From the NCBI GenBank assembly GCA_024509875.1, contig JAMPIV010005827.1:343501-407500 (forward strand): a DNA stretch of 64,000 bases. Direction: 5' to 3'. This DNA comes from Oreohelix idahoensis (Eukaryota > Mollusca > Gastropoda > Stylommatophora > Oreohelicidae). The notes beneath the pieces were generated by a model that had not been told where the DNA came from, ran no database searches, and was given only the letters and a program-made list of their open reading frames with translations. Numbering within the stretch: position 1 is the stretch's first letter; each line of letters begins with the position of its first letter. The position numbers and the translations under genes are program-made. Below are positions 9,168 to 24,409 of this stretch, piece by piece.

Positions 9168-11640
9168 ATATTACAATTTCGAGAAAATTTTCTGACTAGT
9201 CAAGCATTACATTTGCAATGAACGGTATTGATATCAAGTCAGAATATACAACAATTCAGTTGGACTTCCTACCTAAATAAGGACATTTCGAAATAAACTA
9301 TTGTAATCAAAATATCAAGTTTTACGGATCGTTTGAAAATTTGAACTTCAATTCCACTTTGAGTATCATTCATTTCGATTGAAAACTGTTAAAAAGGAAC
9401 AATCTCTGATGTAGAAAGGACATATACGTTGATGACTTAGTCAATTTACTTTCAAAAAGTTTAATAAAGGAACTAACGATGAATGGATCATCAAATCATA
9501 ATTTGATAATATGAACCTTGTGTCTTAATGAACTTTCATACAATTCAACATTATTAAATTTTCTAGTTATTAAATTAGTATATAATAGATAATAAAGTCA
9601 AAGTGTGATGAAATAAAAAAATAAAATATACTAAGAAAAGATGAAACAAAAGAATATCACACCAATTAAACCTTTTAATTAGTGTAATTATTAAGGTAAT
9701 AGATATTACATTATGACATTTCATATATATAGTTAAAATGTATGAATTTTTTCTGCTCTTTTCTTCTGATTGCGTTAATTTAATTAGGTATCTATCCTTA
9801 CACTTCATTTTCACACCCATGCTAATTTAATGTATACTTTAATATTTGGTTTCAATTGTCCGTACTTCTCAATTTTTATTTCTTTTACTCTCTTATTCTA
9901 TTTATCATTTTCTTCAATTAGATATTAATTAGCTAGTACCATACGTACATACTATAATTAATTATTTTAATTTTAGTTAGTTAGAATAATTTTAATAACA
10001 CCTCACATTATTAGTTAGTCTATACATACAACAAATTAATTAGTTAATTAGTTAGTGACAGTGACATTTCCTTGTTTAATATAAGGTATATGTATAATAT
10101 GACGTTGATTTTATTATAATATATTACTGACATGACTGCGACACTGTTCTAGATAGAACATCGTAGGTCATACGTCGGGTTTTGTTAAATTTTTGATAAT
10201 TTGATTAATATTGTTCAAAAAAAAAAAAAATCTATTTAATAGATTTTTTTTTTTTTGCCCCCGTCTGACAGGAAATCTGTTACGGTGTTATTTTTAAATG
10301 ATGGCGTCTGCTGGGGTTTACCCATGCGCAACGTTTAGGGGTCATTAATATTTATAGAATATGTCGATATTTTACGGTATAGTGAACGCGAAATATATGC
10401 GGAGATTATGACGCATTCGCGTTGGGAAGGTCACGCCGGGTGACTTGGTTACAGGGCCTACTTACGCTATCCGTCAAGCAAGAAGGTCGTGTCTTGTATT
10501 TCTTCCAAGGAAATAAGGCTGAGTATATAGCCTATATTACATAGATGAATCGATGTAGACTTCAGGGTCAGTTCGGAAATTAATCTAAACATGAGATTAA
10601 TGAAATTAAACTAATAATGGAAGGAGAATCGTATTATGATTCAATTTGTAGCTGTCAAGAGCTCGTGTGCTCATTTCTGGCTGTTGACTACAATAGCGCA
10701 CGTATATAGCCACGATGTTCTTCTGACACATTGTTTTGACACGGACGGATACTTGCTGATATTATTTGGAATTCAATTGTTACGCTGAATTGTACATGAA
10801 ACCTTTGTGAATGTCGATTATCGTTTTGTATGAATCTTAATACATGTGGACTCTAAGCAGAAGGCTTGATCCTTTATTTACGTTTCGGGTTCGGTTCTAC
10901 AACTGTTGGTGTTTACCTTTGTCAGCACGATAACTCTCCCACAAGGGAAATCAAATACTATAGACTATGCAAATCAGAAACGTCGAAGGGATGTTCTGAT
11001 GCCCAGAGCTAACCATTTATAACCAACATTGCTATGTCTAAAGAGTGACTTTATTATTCAATAATAATACCTTAACCAAGGAATCGCAACACCAACCACA
11101 CCAACACCACCGACCCGTCACACCTCCCCCTATGGAGAAAAGAACCCAAAAGTTGATAACCCAAAGGTCAAAGGTCTGCACTATGTTACAGAGTAGACAG
11201 TAAAGTAAACAAGTTCCTACTATATGCTACCCAGTAAAGTAAACAAATTTAAGCAAATCCAATTTTGGTAAAGTCCCTGTAACAAAGAAAAAATATTCAC
11301 TCTCTCTTTCATACAGTGGCCACTCAATCACTCTTACATACTCTTGGTGATATCCCTTGGAATTACGGTTTTCCCTGAATATGTCATATCAGGTTCAATT
11401 CCCAAATTGGCCCCAGTCCATCCTCTAACAAACAAAAAAAAAAGACTAGTGAGGTGAACGCCGAATCTGGTGTGGGTTTTTCCTGGATGAACACAATGTC
11501 ACCGCCAATAGTTGATGCAAGAGCGTGATCTTGGGGTTTACAGTTAAAGAGGAAAATACTTCCAGGATTGGGAAACATCTGGTTGCTAAAAATGTTACAA
11601 TTGATAAATGATGATAATCCTATCGGCTGACTCTATGGTA
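9168..11640. other. non-coding AT-rich stretch, possibly 3' UTR and LTR of the second Gypsy element
   Basis: No convincing reading frame is present. The position directly after RNase H makes an LTR likely, and a CA-rich end near 11075-11130 (CACCAACACCACC...) resembles the end of the copy 1 and 2 LTRs. I cannot place the boundaries without a second LTR. An A-run/T-run hairpin lies at about 10217-10255. A stretch near 11450-11590 looks like a generic dispersed repeat. Confidence 0.35.
10217..10255. repeat. A-tract/T-tract inverted repeat (perfect hairpin)
   Basis: A long A run followed by TCTAT, a short centre, then ATAGA and a long T run forms a near-perfect palindrome capable of a stem of about 17 base pairs. 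It sits in the presumed LTR or 3' region of the second Gypsy element. Function is not known; it could be a transcript-end hairpin. Confidence 0.6.
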
Positions 11641-14480
<2,840 letters not shown>

Positions 14481-14489
14481 ATATGTACA

Positions 14490-15850
<1,361 letters not shown>

Positions 15851-15899
15851 ATTAAAGATACTTTTTTCTGCGTTCCCAGTTAACCCGCACGCGCTACCT

Positions 15900-16610
15900 G
15901 ACGAAAATAAACTTTCGTCGATCGACATTTTTACTGACTCAGTGTCTGCCCCTCAAGCTTTGGAAGTGGGCATTGTAGTACTGAATTAGCCAAACTAATC
16001 CTGTATCCTGATTAGCTTATTCCTTCCAATCGCATCAGATTAATTATGCAGTGGATCCCTGGTCACTCAAATACACCAGGTAATGGCAGAGCAGACATAT
16101 TAGCAAATAAGGGAACAAGACAAGAACAACCACTTACAGCAACAACTCTTCAAAGAGCCACATCACTCATACGAATGACAAACAAAGACGCTTGGCTGAA
16201 CAGCTGGGCTATGAGAAACACCGAGAGAGAGGTTTACAGACACATATCCGGTACTGTTCCTAATGACATCAGCCGTCTTACAGAGAGGGATCAGGGCACC
16301 ATTTTTCGGTTCAAATCACAACATATACCACTCAACAATCACTTGAACAGAATCCAACCACAACACTCTCCAGGGTACAGCAATGTAACTACTTCTACGA
16401 AACTGTTGACCACCACCTCTTTGAGTGCCCAGCACTCGATGATGTTAGGAAAATGCGTCTTCCGCCGAGGCCAGATAAGTGGAACACCTTGTAAGGAGAA
16501 ACAAAAACCACTTTTCGAAAACATGCAGATATCACTGCATGGCATTGGGCCGAAGGGCGAGAGTCCAAGCGCCGCTGGACCAGTAACAATGTAACAACAA
16601 CAACAACAGT
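15900..16610 (+). mobile_element. 3' end of a LINE with RNase H domain (5'-truncated)
   Basis: The start near 15925 reads as the first RNase H strand (Ile-Phe-Thr-Asp-Ser). The 16046-16594 frame begins with Gln-Trp-Ile-Pro-Gly-His-Ser, the classic RNase H motif of I/Jockey-type LINEs. A C-terminal region follows that in intact elements carries a CCHC-type motif; here a frameshift near 16380 puts that part (His-His-Leu-Phe-Glu-Cys, near 16415) in another frame. A simple (CAA)n tail at about 16590-16608 marks the 3' end. The reverse transcriptase is absent, as expected for 5' truncation during target-primed insertion. Confidence 0.8.
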
Positions 16611-16893
16611 CTTGAACTGCATAAAAGTGACATTAACATGCGGTAAAATATAATTTAGTTTGAAATTTCCTCCGCCCAATTTGATGGAATTACTGGAAGC
16701 ACATCATCCGGCAGATATACTGTTTATTGGCTGCACTTATTCATAATTCTCTGAAAACATGATTTTATCAAGGCAGATCTCCAGAGAGCTTCTAAAGTAG
16801 ATCTCCACAGCTCCTTGGGTTCCCCCCCCCCCCCCCCCCTGTTTAGCCTAGGGTGTATAGAAAGACATAACCTATCGTCTGTTTAATGTTTGA

Positions 16894-16904
16894 ACTACCA
16901 CTAA
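16894..16904 (+). repeat. target-site duplication, left, of the SINE
   Basis: ACTACCACTAA, repeated exactly at 17159-17169 on the other side of the SINE. Confidence 0.85.
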
Positions 16905-17158
16905 GACTGTCCGATTGACGGAGTGGTTAGAGCGCTGGTCTCTTGCGGCAAACGTACCGGGTTCAAATCACGTTACCGACGCGCTCCAGTCTACCCAGCT
17001 GTAAATGGGTACCTGACTGCTCCTTGAGTTAGGGAAGGAAAAGGCAGCGAGAAAGGGAACTGGTCGCCTCACCTCTCGATGCTGGACCTAGTATGAGGAA
17101 GTCTCTAACACTTCACTCTCCTACGGCAGTATCTACTATGGGACTACCGTTACCTTTT
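16905..17158 (+). mobile_element. tRNA-derived SINE with perfect 11-bp target-site duplication
   Basis: The head is tRNA-like: a box A-type AGTGGTTAGAGCGC near 16920 and a box B-type GGGTTCAAATC near 16960 with appropriate spacing, i.e. an internal RNA polymerase III promoter. A conserved-looking body includes CCAGCTGTAAATGGGTACCT near 16996. The 3' end is T-rich (CCTTTT). Identical 11-bp direct repeats flank it, so the boundaries are secure. It would depend on a partner LINE for mobility. Confidence 0.85.
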
Positions 17159-17169
17159 ACTACCACTAA
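17159..17169 (+). repeat. target-site duplication, right, of the SINE
   Basis: ACTACCACTAA, identical to 16894-16904. Confidence 0.85.
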
Positions 17170-17185
17170 ACATTTTTGAAATATA

Positions 17186-17210
17186 CTACTCGTCAAAAGT
17201 CAAGGGCCAC
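17186..17210 (+). repeat. Tc1 terminal inverted repeat, left
   Basis: 25 bases, perfect inverted match to 18776-18800, preceded by the TA duplication. Confidence 0.93.
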
Positions 17211-17407
17211 TTAGAGAAACCTTGGTTGACACCTTAAAACAAATCTGATATAAACGTAATTGGTATCAGTCAAAACGGCATTTATTGAATACCAAATTGA
17301 CATGTCACGTAAAGAAATGGAAACACACATTCAAACGCAATGAAGCTGTGAAGTGTGTCACCCACCTTTTCAAAAGTCACACAATAGATATTGGACAAAT
17401 AGACATT

Positions 17408-18436
17408 TCAATATCGGGTATGACCACCGTTTGCAGCAAGGCATTCAAGACAGCGAATACGCATCGAGTCCACAAGAGTCCGAAGAGTATCCTGAGAAAC
17501 AGCTTGCCATTCCTGAAGCAGAAATGCAGTCAGCTGTGCACCATCCATTGGCAGGGGGTGATTTGTTGACAATCTTCGACCAAGGACATCCCAGAGGTGC
17601 TCAATCGGAGAAAGGTCAGATGAATGAGCTGGCCACGCCATCCTGATGATCCCATGCTGCTGAATAAACTCATTCACCACACGAGCTCGATGGGGTCGAG
17701 CGTTATCATCTTGGAGGATGGCATTACTACCTATGGCATCCAGAGCAGGCTGAACAATTGGTCTCAAGATTTCGTTCTGGTATCTTGGGCCGGTCAAGTT
17801 GCCTTGGATGATGTAGAGTGGGGTCCTGCCGTGTCTGTAGAAGCCTCCCCAGACCATGACAGGACCCCTACCATAACGATCCACCTCTCGAATTGTGTCA
17901 TCAGTAAATCGCTTTCCTGGTCGTCTCCAAACTCGAATCCTGCCATCACTGAATGACACAGTGAAGCGAGATTCATCAGTGAAGAGAACTTGACTCCATT
18001 GTTGCCTTGTCCATCGGCTGTGCTCGCGACACCAAGCAACACGGGCTCTGCGATGAGCAGGAGTAAGAGGGATTCTGACTGCAGGACGTCGAGCAGCCAG
18101 TCCAAATTCATGTAAACGTCTGCGAATGGTGCTTTGACTGACATTAACGTTTACAGTTTGTCTCAGCTGACATCTTAGAGTTGAACAAGTCACTGTTCGA
18201 TGGCGCAGGGCTGACAACAAGAGGTACCGGTCATCATGTCTATTGGTGCATATAGGGCGACCTGGCCGGTGGCGATCCTCCACACTTCCTGTGGCCTGAA
18301 ATCTCTCCAAAATTCTTTGGATAGTAGAGTGTGACACTACAAGCCGTCTAGCAACCTCACGGACAGATAAACCACTTTCAACCCACGCTATAGAACTCGT
18401 TCTTTGTAAGGTGTCAAGACTTCTTCTCGGTGGCAT
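17408..18436 (-). CDS. Tc1 transposase (DD34E), uninterrupted
   Basis: The frame opens at 18544, but the Met at 18436 (Met-Pro-Pro-Arg-Arg-Ser) is the likelier start, giving 342 residues, the usual Tc1 size. Paired helix-turn-helix DNA-binding domains occupy residues ~1-110 (Val-Arg-Glu-Val-Ala-Arg-Arg-Leu ... Ser-Thr-Ile-Gln-Arg), with a Gly-Arg-Pro-type linker between them. The catalytic domain follows: first Asp in Phe-Thr-Asp-Glu-Ser-Arg-Phe, second in Asp-Asp-Asn-Ala-Arg-Pro-His, and Glu in Pro-Ile-Glu-His-Leu-Trp-Asp, with 34 residues between the second Asp and Glu. It cuts at the inverted repeats and reinserts at TA. No stop or frameshift is present, so it may be functional. Confidence 0.95.
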   Translation of the reverse strand: MPPRRSLDTLQRTSSIAWVESGLSVREVARRLVVSHSTIQRILERFQATGSVEDRHRPGRPICTNRHDDRYLLLSALRHRTVTCSTLRCQLRQTVNVNVSQSTIRRRLHEFGLAARRPAVRIPLTPAHRRARVAWCREHSRWTRQQWSQVLFTDESRFTVSFSDGRIRVWRRPGKRFTDDTIREVDRYGRGPVMVWGGFYRHGRTPLYIIQGNLTGPRYQNEILRPIVQPALDAIGSNAILQDDNARPHRARVVNEFIQQHGIIRMAWPAHSSDLSPIEHLWDVLGRRLSTNHPLPMDGAQLTAFLLQEWQAVSQDTLRTLVDSMRIRCLECLAANGGHTRY

Positions 18437-18775
18437 GGTTTTTGCTAGTGATGAAACTACCCTAAGTCTGCTGATTGTAAAACAAATTAAGAGTGAACTC
18501 TGTTCACGAAAAGTCGCCATTGCACGTGGAATGTCAATCAACACGATTACTTTACCTGTTTGGTTGTACGGAAGTTTGAAAAAGCAGATTAAAAATGTAA
18601 ATTTATGGTCAGCAAACCAAATTGCACGTGATCACCATGTTTGTCGGTGAGTTGTTTTTATGCTTAATGTGCATAGAGGACTATCAGAGGAAGATATTGC
18701 ACCCATTTTTACTAAAAAACTTCCTTCATTTAATCATTCTATGCGCTTATATAAAAGTGTATTGAAAATAATAGG

Positions 18776-18800
18776 GTGGCCCTTGACTTTTGACGAGTAG
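18776..18800 (-). repeat. Tc1 terminal inverted repeat, right
   Basis: 25 bases, perfect inverted match to 17186-17210, followed by TA at 18801-18802. Confidence 0.93.
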
Positions 18801-19479
18801 TATATATTAGCACTACTTTTACCCCATCTTACACGCACTGTTCGGGTTATGAAATTGTTTACAGTCGACAGGTCGGGTCAGTGGAACAATGGGTAAGATC
18901 GGTGGCGGGGGGGGGGGGGGGGGGGAGGGGGGGCTTGGGGGGCGAGACTTGGTGAGTGTGGGATCGACACGTTGCTGACAAAAATTAAGCCTAACTGATC
19001 AATTAATAATCAATTCAACGGCCCTGTCGCTATCACGAGGACCCGGCAACGACAGAATAACAACAGTATCGCGGGACTGAACGACCTCAAACTTTCGGGT
19101 ACTGCTCCGCAAAAATCTATAAGCCACTAAGGAACAGCCAGCTAAATCGCCGTCAGAACAACACAGAGATCAAGGAAAACAGCCTGGAGTGAAGGATAGC
19201 AAATTAGTCAGCATGAGAGACATTTCGATGTCGCATATTCCCATGATCCCTTCTCCCAGAAGGCCATAACAAGGTCCGTTCCCTTTTAAAGAGGCTGCGA
19301 AGTTCAGCACTCAGGAAATGAATAGAAATATAGACGGAATTTTTGAAGGAAAATCGTTTGTTAGAGAGCGGATACAAGACGAAATAAGACGCTTAAAAAT
19401 ATTTGACGAAAGAGAGTAAGCGGGTGAGAGAGAGAAAGAGAGACAGGGAGAGCAGTGGCGTAACCACCGCCCTTGTGGA

Positions 19480-19790
19480 CCGGGCACGTTCTGGAGGCCC
19501 TAGCCCCGAGTGGGCCCCAAAAAGGAGTGATGAAATGGGAACCTCACCTTTATATATACCCTGTTGTTAGTGTTCGTAATTCCTGTGTTAAAGGTCATAG
19601 CATGTCCTAGATTCTGAAGACATAAATTAAAGGAATAAAGAGGACATTGAAAGATCCTGAACGGATGGCAAAGGAGGACCTGGCACAACTTAGTTGACAG
19701 CCTTTGTTTCTTCGGGATCTGGAGAGTACAGATGATGATGATGATGATTGATGATGATGATGATGATTGATGATGATGATGAATTAAGTA
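19480..19790 (+). mobile_element. probable retroelement 3' end with (ATG)n tail
   Basis: The stretch ends in a (GAT)n/(ATG)n run at about 19730-19785, similar to the tail of the LINE at 24410-25049. The body contains a short plus-strand peptide rich in Asp/Glu and no RT motif. Assignment to LINE or SINE is inferred from the tail only. Confidence 0.35.
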
Positions 19791-20161
19791 GTTACATTTT
19801 TGTTATACAGGCATGCCATATATTGATTTTACTTGTTGAGCCCACACACAATAATTAATGTTTTAATTATTATTTTCTTTCTCGTCAGATTTTCTCCCTT
19901 GGATTTTCGAATTTTTGTTAAATTATTTGAGTTGATATTATTTTTTTCTTGTTCCGTATTTTTACTTCCTTATTTGTTGTACTTTTCCCTAGTATTACCT
20001 GTGTGTGTGTTTTTTTTTTTTTTCGTTTTAAATCTGTCTCTATCGCGATTCATATTTGTGTTTAATTTATTCAAACGTTTTTCAAAATGTTTGCAGTGTC
20101 CATTATCTTTTTTTTCTTGACCTATCTATATTTCTTGTCTTGTTGCCTGTTTGTAAATGTG

Positions 20162-20188
20162 CTGACGAAGGGTGAAGCCCGAAACGTC
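20162..20188 (+). ncRNA. hammerhead-like ribozyme motif (candidate)
   Basis: The string CTGACGA is followed by a GGG...CCC stem with a five-base loop, then GAAA and ACGTC. These match the conserved core boxes (CUGANGA, GAAA, cleavage triplet GUC) and the minimal palindromic ACGU stem III of hammerheads known from Penelope-like retroelements. Stem I is weak: beyond one G-C pair the flanks do not pair well, so it may be degenerate or chance. No reverse transcriptase or GIY-YIG frame was found nearby. Confidence 0.4.
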
Positions 20189-20287
20189 CTATGTTTCTAG
20201 TGTGCCGTCAATTTGTAAAACTGATCATTACAAAAGGAGACCTTCAATTATTTATTGCTCAGGGGCCCGACATAATGCAGTTACGTC

Positions 20288-20290
<3 letters not shown>

Positions 20291-20343
<53 letters not shown>
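20291..20343. repeat. (GA)n microsatellite
   Basis: Uninterrupted GA dinucleotide run of about 26 units. Confidence 0.95.
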
Positions 20344-20345
<2 letters not shown>

Positions 20346-20349
20346 AAGA

Positions 20350-20950
20350 GAAACTTGCTCTTCGATTATTTTTCTATTCTAAGTGCGTGTATTCAAGAAA
20401 TAATACATGAGAATTAGATTCAGCCTTCCCGTAGAACGGACTGTAGGAACGTAGTCACGTGGCTAACATGTATCTAGTTATTGACGTATCTCGAGTACCA
20501 GATCGTTAGGAAGGAATTAGAAATAGGGGCGGCGTGTGCGGATTATTGACATACTTAGAGATGATTTAGAGAAAAGAAAACCAATCCGTCAAGTCCCACA
20601 GAAAACGATATTTCTTTGTTCCATTGAGAGCTAAACATTTGTTGCATGGAAATTTTTTCATTCTCTGGCATGCCTGTTACAAAAATGAACTATTGTGTTC
20701 TCTATTTTTGAGTTACAGCTTCCAACCAATGTTACTACTTTTTTCAAATGTGGTTATATTTTAACTTGTTACATATTTTTCAATTAATAACAGTGGATTT
20801 TGGAAAATCCCAGTTCATAGAGACAGATGGTTTCCTTGCAGGAAGCCTGTAAAGAAACAATTCATGTATTCTAGCAAGTTTTTTCTGTGGCCATTGTTTC
20901 ACACAACTGGGTTTTCGGCACCACATACAAGCACCTGTTGCGACAAATGC
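20350..20950. other. non-coding stretch, nothing recognised
   Basis: No frame with a family pattern and no obvious repeat. Confidence 0.5.
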
Positions 20951-20955
20951 GAAGA

Positions 20956-21145
20956 AGCAGTGGTCATTTCAGCCCATACACAATCGCCTGTTATGGCAAA
21001 CTTTAAGAGAGGTCACTTCAGCCTCATACATAACAGCCTGTTATATCAAACTTTAAATAGAGGTCACTTCAGCCCCATACACAACAGCCTGTTATGTCAA
21101 ACTTTAAATAGAGGTCACTTCAGCCTGATACACAACAAGCAGTGA
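20956..21145 (+). repeat. 51-bp tandem repeat, about 3.5 copies
   Basis: The unit contains GAGGTCACTTCAGCC followed by a CATACACAACAGCCTGTTAT block. The first copy is diverged and the next are near identical. The frame across it (20864-21145) is a repeat by-product. Confidence 0.85.
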
Positions 21146-21600
21146 TCAGGTCTGACTCAAACACAACAGCTATTCATTAGAATCCAAAAAGCACTGATCA
21201 TGTTCATGTTTATCACATCAAAGACCTACACAAACTATACGGGGCGTTTGTCCTCGAATTATTATTCTTGTCCAGTCTTCTATGAACCTCAATATGCATC
21301 CACGCTATAGATCAACTGATAAACAACACTATTTTTTTTCCCCTGCTGAAAAAGTCATATGTGGTTTATAATTTTTATGGCAATATTTTTGGCTCACTAC
21401 TCTCATGTATTGTCGTCAACACTTATGATTTTTAGCATCTTAATAATTGCCAATAATTTTTTTTTCGTTTTTTTTTTAACTTTACTGAATTCAGCGGTGT
21501 AGAAGATCAGCTCACGAATGTGCTTAGGTTGTCCTTCTGGGACTTTCTGCAATGGATATATTATTGTTTTTATTTCCATGTTTAAGCCTTGCCTTGGACA
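21146..21600. other. non-coding stretch, nothing recognised
   Basis: AT-rich sequence with T runs, no supported feature. Confidence 0.5.
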
Positions 21601-21606
21601 ACATCA

Positions 21607-21672
21607 GGAGCCGCGGTGGCACAGTGGTTAGTGCACTGGCTTCCAAGCGAGCAAGCCCCACCCACACTCCCT
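21607..21672 (+). mobile_element. SINE head fragment (tRNA-like 5' part)
   Basis: GGAGCCGCGGTGGCACAGTG and the following GTTAGTGCACTGG resemble the 5' half of a tRNA with a box A. No box B follows, so this is a truncated or degraded SINE. Confidence 0.45.
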
Positions 21673-22047
21673 AACCCACCCATACACACGCATGCACACT
21701 TGAAAGACAAATTCAGACAGAAAATCCTGACAGAGACGCAGACATAGAGATAAGATAAAAGACTTGTGTCCGTATATTTTTTGGAAAGTGTGCCAGAGTC
21801 AGTATATTCTTTGGAAAGCATGGGAGAAATAAATAATATCGAAGTATCTTAAACATTAATAAGAAGAACAAAAAATAGAAAAAAAAGAAAGAAAAGAAAA
21901 AAAAAAAAAAAAAAAACGACGATAAAGCAGTACCGGACGTGTATGACAATGACTTCTTAGTTTCTGCAAACTAAACCCCTCCACTGAACAAAACCATATC
22001 TATTATCAACACTACAGTTTCTCTTTAGATTTCTGTATGCCTCGATC

Positions 22048-22310
22048 ATTGTTCCTCGTGCAGTTCACGTGCATTTCTTATGAGACAAAGAACGAATATA
22101 ACTACTGATTCCACGGGCATGTCATAAAAAGCGACAGAAAGGAGGTTGTACATGGAGGCTGGCAACCTCATCATGTCAAACAGACTGCTACATAAACCAG
22201 CGCTGTAAGAGCATATAAATGAATTGTGCTGGCTTGTTACGCTTCCATTTGTACACAGCTTTACGTTCACTAGTGAAGGCATCGCTGTGCTCAAAGGGAG
22301 CAGCACTAAC
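22048..22310 (+). repeat. dispersed repeat fragment (family shared with 60578-60780)
   Basis: Blocks such as GAGACAAAGAA, CATGTC-TA-AAAGCG, and CTCATGTCAAACA followed by GCTGC/ACTGCTAC recur in the same order at 60578-60780. The CACTACTGCAAGAG-like part also matches the start of copies A and B of the unclassified repeat, so all may belong to one large element. Confidence 0.55.
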
Positions 22311-22965
22311 ACGCATCGCTATTGAAACAGCACCCTTGAATTTAATTATGACGTCAATTTAAAATAAAATATTACGCATGTGTGTCTGTATGAGCGTCTG
22401 CATAAGCAGAAGTAACGGTCACTTTTCGGTCTCTTTCAATTATGTCCTTCGAAGTGTTCGAACGTGTTTGATATAAGCTCCAGCTTGTGTGTATGATGCA
22501 CGATATTTCTGCATTTTATTGGAGCAAGTTTAAGATGACATGCCTTGGATTAATATGTGCATGAAAGAGGGAAGCATCTAGCAAGTATGATTACAGTTTA
22601 TGTCGAGTTATTCGATTCATAGTGTCGCGGACACTTGGACTTTTACGGACGGCATCTTTGCCTAATTTTCATGTCTTCTGACGACATAGTACCATGTATT
22701 ATTGAATCTCATCTATGCTTATGATGTAAAATGTGGAGTATTTTGTCTTGTGGACTGTCCAAATAAATTACAAGAACTTTACCACGGACTGCACTGCATT
22801 CATTTTTATAAGTTGCTGTTGCTGTGTTCGTTTATGCATTCTACGTAAACTGATGTTTGGTGAATATGGCTTTAAAATGCACTGCAACACGTAACAAGGC
22901 TTCCTGCATGGGTCAGCAGCAATGGTGGCTGCATGCTTCATCGGGAGCGAAAAATAAAATGATGA

Positions 22966-24405
22966 TGTTTATGATTGATCGTTGTGTTATGTTATTTCAT
23001 CTATGTTTGTGATTGATCGTTGTGTTATGTTATTTCATCTATGTTTATGATTGATCGTTGTGTTATGTTATTTCATCTATATTTATGATTGATCGTTGTG
23101 TTATGTTATTTCATCTATGTTTGTGATTGATCGTTGTGTTATGTTATTTCATCTATGTTTATGATTGATCGTTGTGTTATGTTATTTCATCTATGTTTAT
23201 GATTGATCGTTGTGTTATGTTATTTCATCTATGTTTATGATTGATCGTTGTGTTATGTTATTTTATCTATGTTTATGATTGATCGTTGTGTTATGTTATT
23301 TCATCTATGTTTATGATTGATCGTTGTGTTATGTTATTTCATCTATGTTTATGATTGATGGTTTTGTTATGTTATTTCATCTATGTTTATGATTGATCGT
23401 TGTGTTATGTTATTTCATCTATGTTTATGATTGATCGTTGTGTTATGTTATTTCATCTATGTTTATGATTGATGGTTGTGTTATGTTATTTCATCTATGT
23501 TTATGATTGATCGTTGTGCTATGTTATTTCATCTATGTTTATGATTGATCGTTGTGTTATGTTATTTCATCTATGTTTGTGATTGATCGTTGTGTTATGT
23601 TATTTCATCTATGTTTATGATTGATCGTTGTGTTATGTTATTTCATCTATGTTTATGATTGATCGTTGTGTTATGTTATTTCATCTATGTTTATGATTGA
23701 TCGTTGTGTTATGTTATTTCATCTATGTTTATGATTGATCGTTGTGTTATGTTATTTCATCTATTTTTATGATTGATCGTTGTGTTGTTATTTCATCTAT
23801 GTTTATGATTGATCGTTGTGTTATGTTATTTCATCTATGTTTGTGATTGATCGTTGTGTTATGTTATTTCATCTATGTTTATGATTGATCGTTGTGTTAT
23901 GTTATTTCATCTATGTTTATGATTGATCGTTGTGTTATAGTATTTCATCTATGTTTATGATTGATCGTTGTGTTATGTTATTTCATCTATGTTTATGATT
24001 GATAGTTGTGTTATGTTATTTCATCTATGTTTATGATTGATCGTTGTGTTATGTTATTTCATCTATGTTTATGATTGATCGTTTTGTTATGTTATTTCAT
24101 CTATGTTTATGATTGATCGTTGTGTTATGTTATTTCATCTATGTTTATGACTGATCGTTTTGTTATGTTATTTCATCTATGTTTATGATTGATCGTTGTG
24201 TTATGTTATTTCATCTATGTTTATGATTGATCGTTTTGTTATGTTATTTCATCTATGTTTATGATTGATCGTTGTGTTATGTTATTTCATCTATGTTTAT
24301 GACTGATAGCTGTGTTATGGTTATTTCATCTATGTTTATGATTGATCATTGTGTTATGTTATTTCATCTATGTTTATAATTGATCGTTGTGTTATGTTAT
24401 TTCAT
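22966..24405 (+). repeat. 38-bp minisatellite, about 38 copies
   Basis: The unit (ATGATTGATCGTTGTGTTAT, then GTTATTTCATCTATGTTT) is repeated head to tail for about 1.44 kb with scattered substitutions (Cat/Tgt variants) and a few single-base or 3-base deletions. There are no spacers between units, so it is a tandem array rather than a CRISPR. It abuts the LINE fragment at 24410. Confidence 0.97.
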
Positions 24406-24409
24406 CTTT

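Larger units (their letters stand above)
17186..18800 (-). mobile_element. Tc1-type DNA transposon, apparently complete
   Basis: The 25-bp terminal inverted repeats are perfect (17186-17210 against 18776-18800, beginning CTACTCGTCAAAAG). The element is flanked by TA on both sides (17184-17185 and 18801-18802), the target duplication of the Tc1/mariner superfamily. Total length is 1615 bp. It encodes one uninterrupted transposase on the minus strand. All structural requirements for a young or active copy are visible. Closest known family not determined. Confidence 0.95.

Noticed and set aside
16917..16990. Possible tRNA gene
   Set aside because: Pol III boxes are present but no cloverleaf forms, and the unit lies within a 254-bp SINE with target duplications.
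19833..20120. 95-codon Phe/Leu-rich frame resembling a membrane protein
   Set aside because: It is a translation of a T-rich stretch; hydrophobicity follows from base composition.
22966..24405. Possible CRISPR-like array
   Set aside because: Units are directly adjacent with no unique spacers, in a eukaryotic context; it is a minisatellite.
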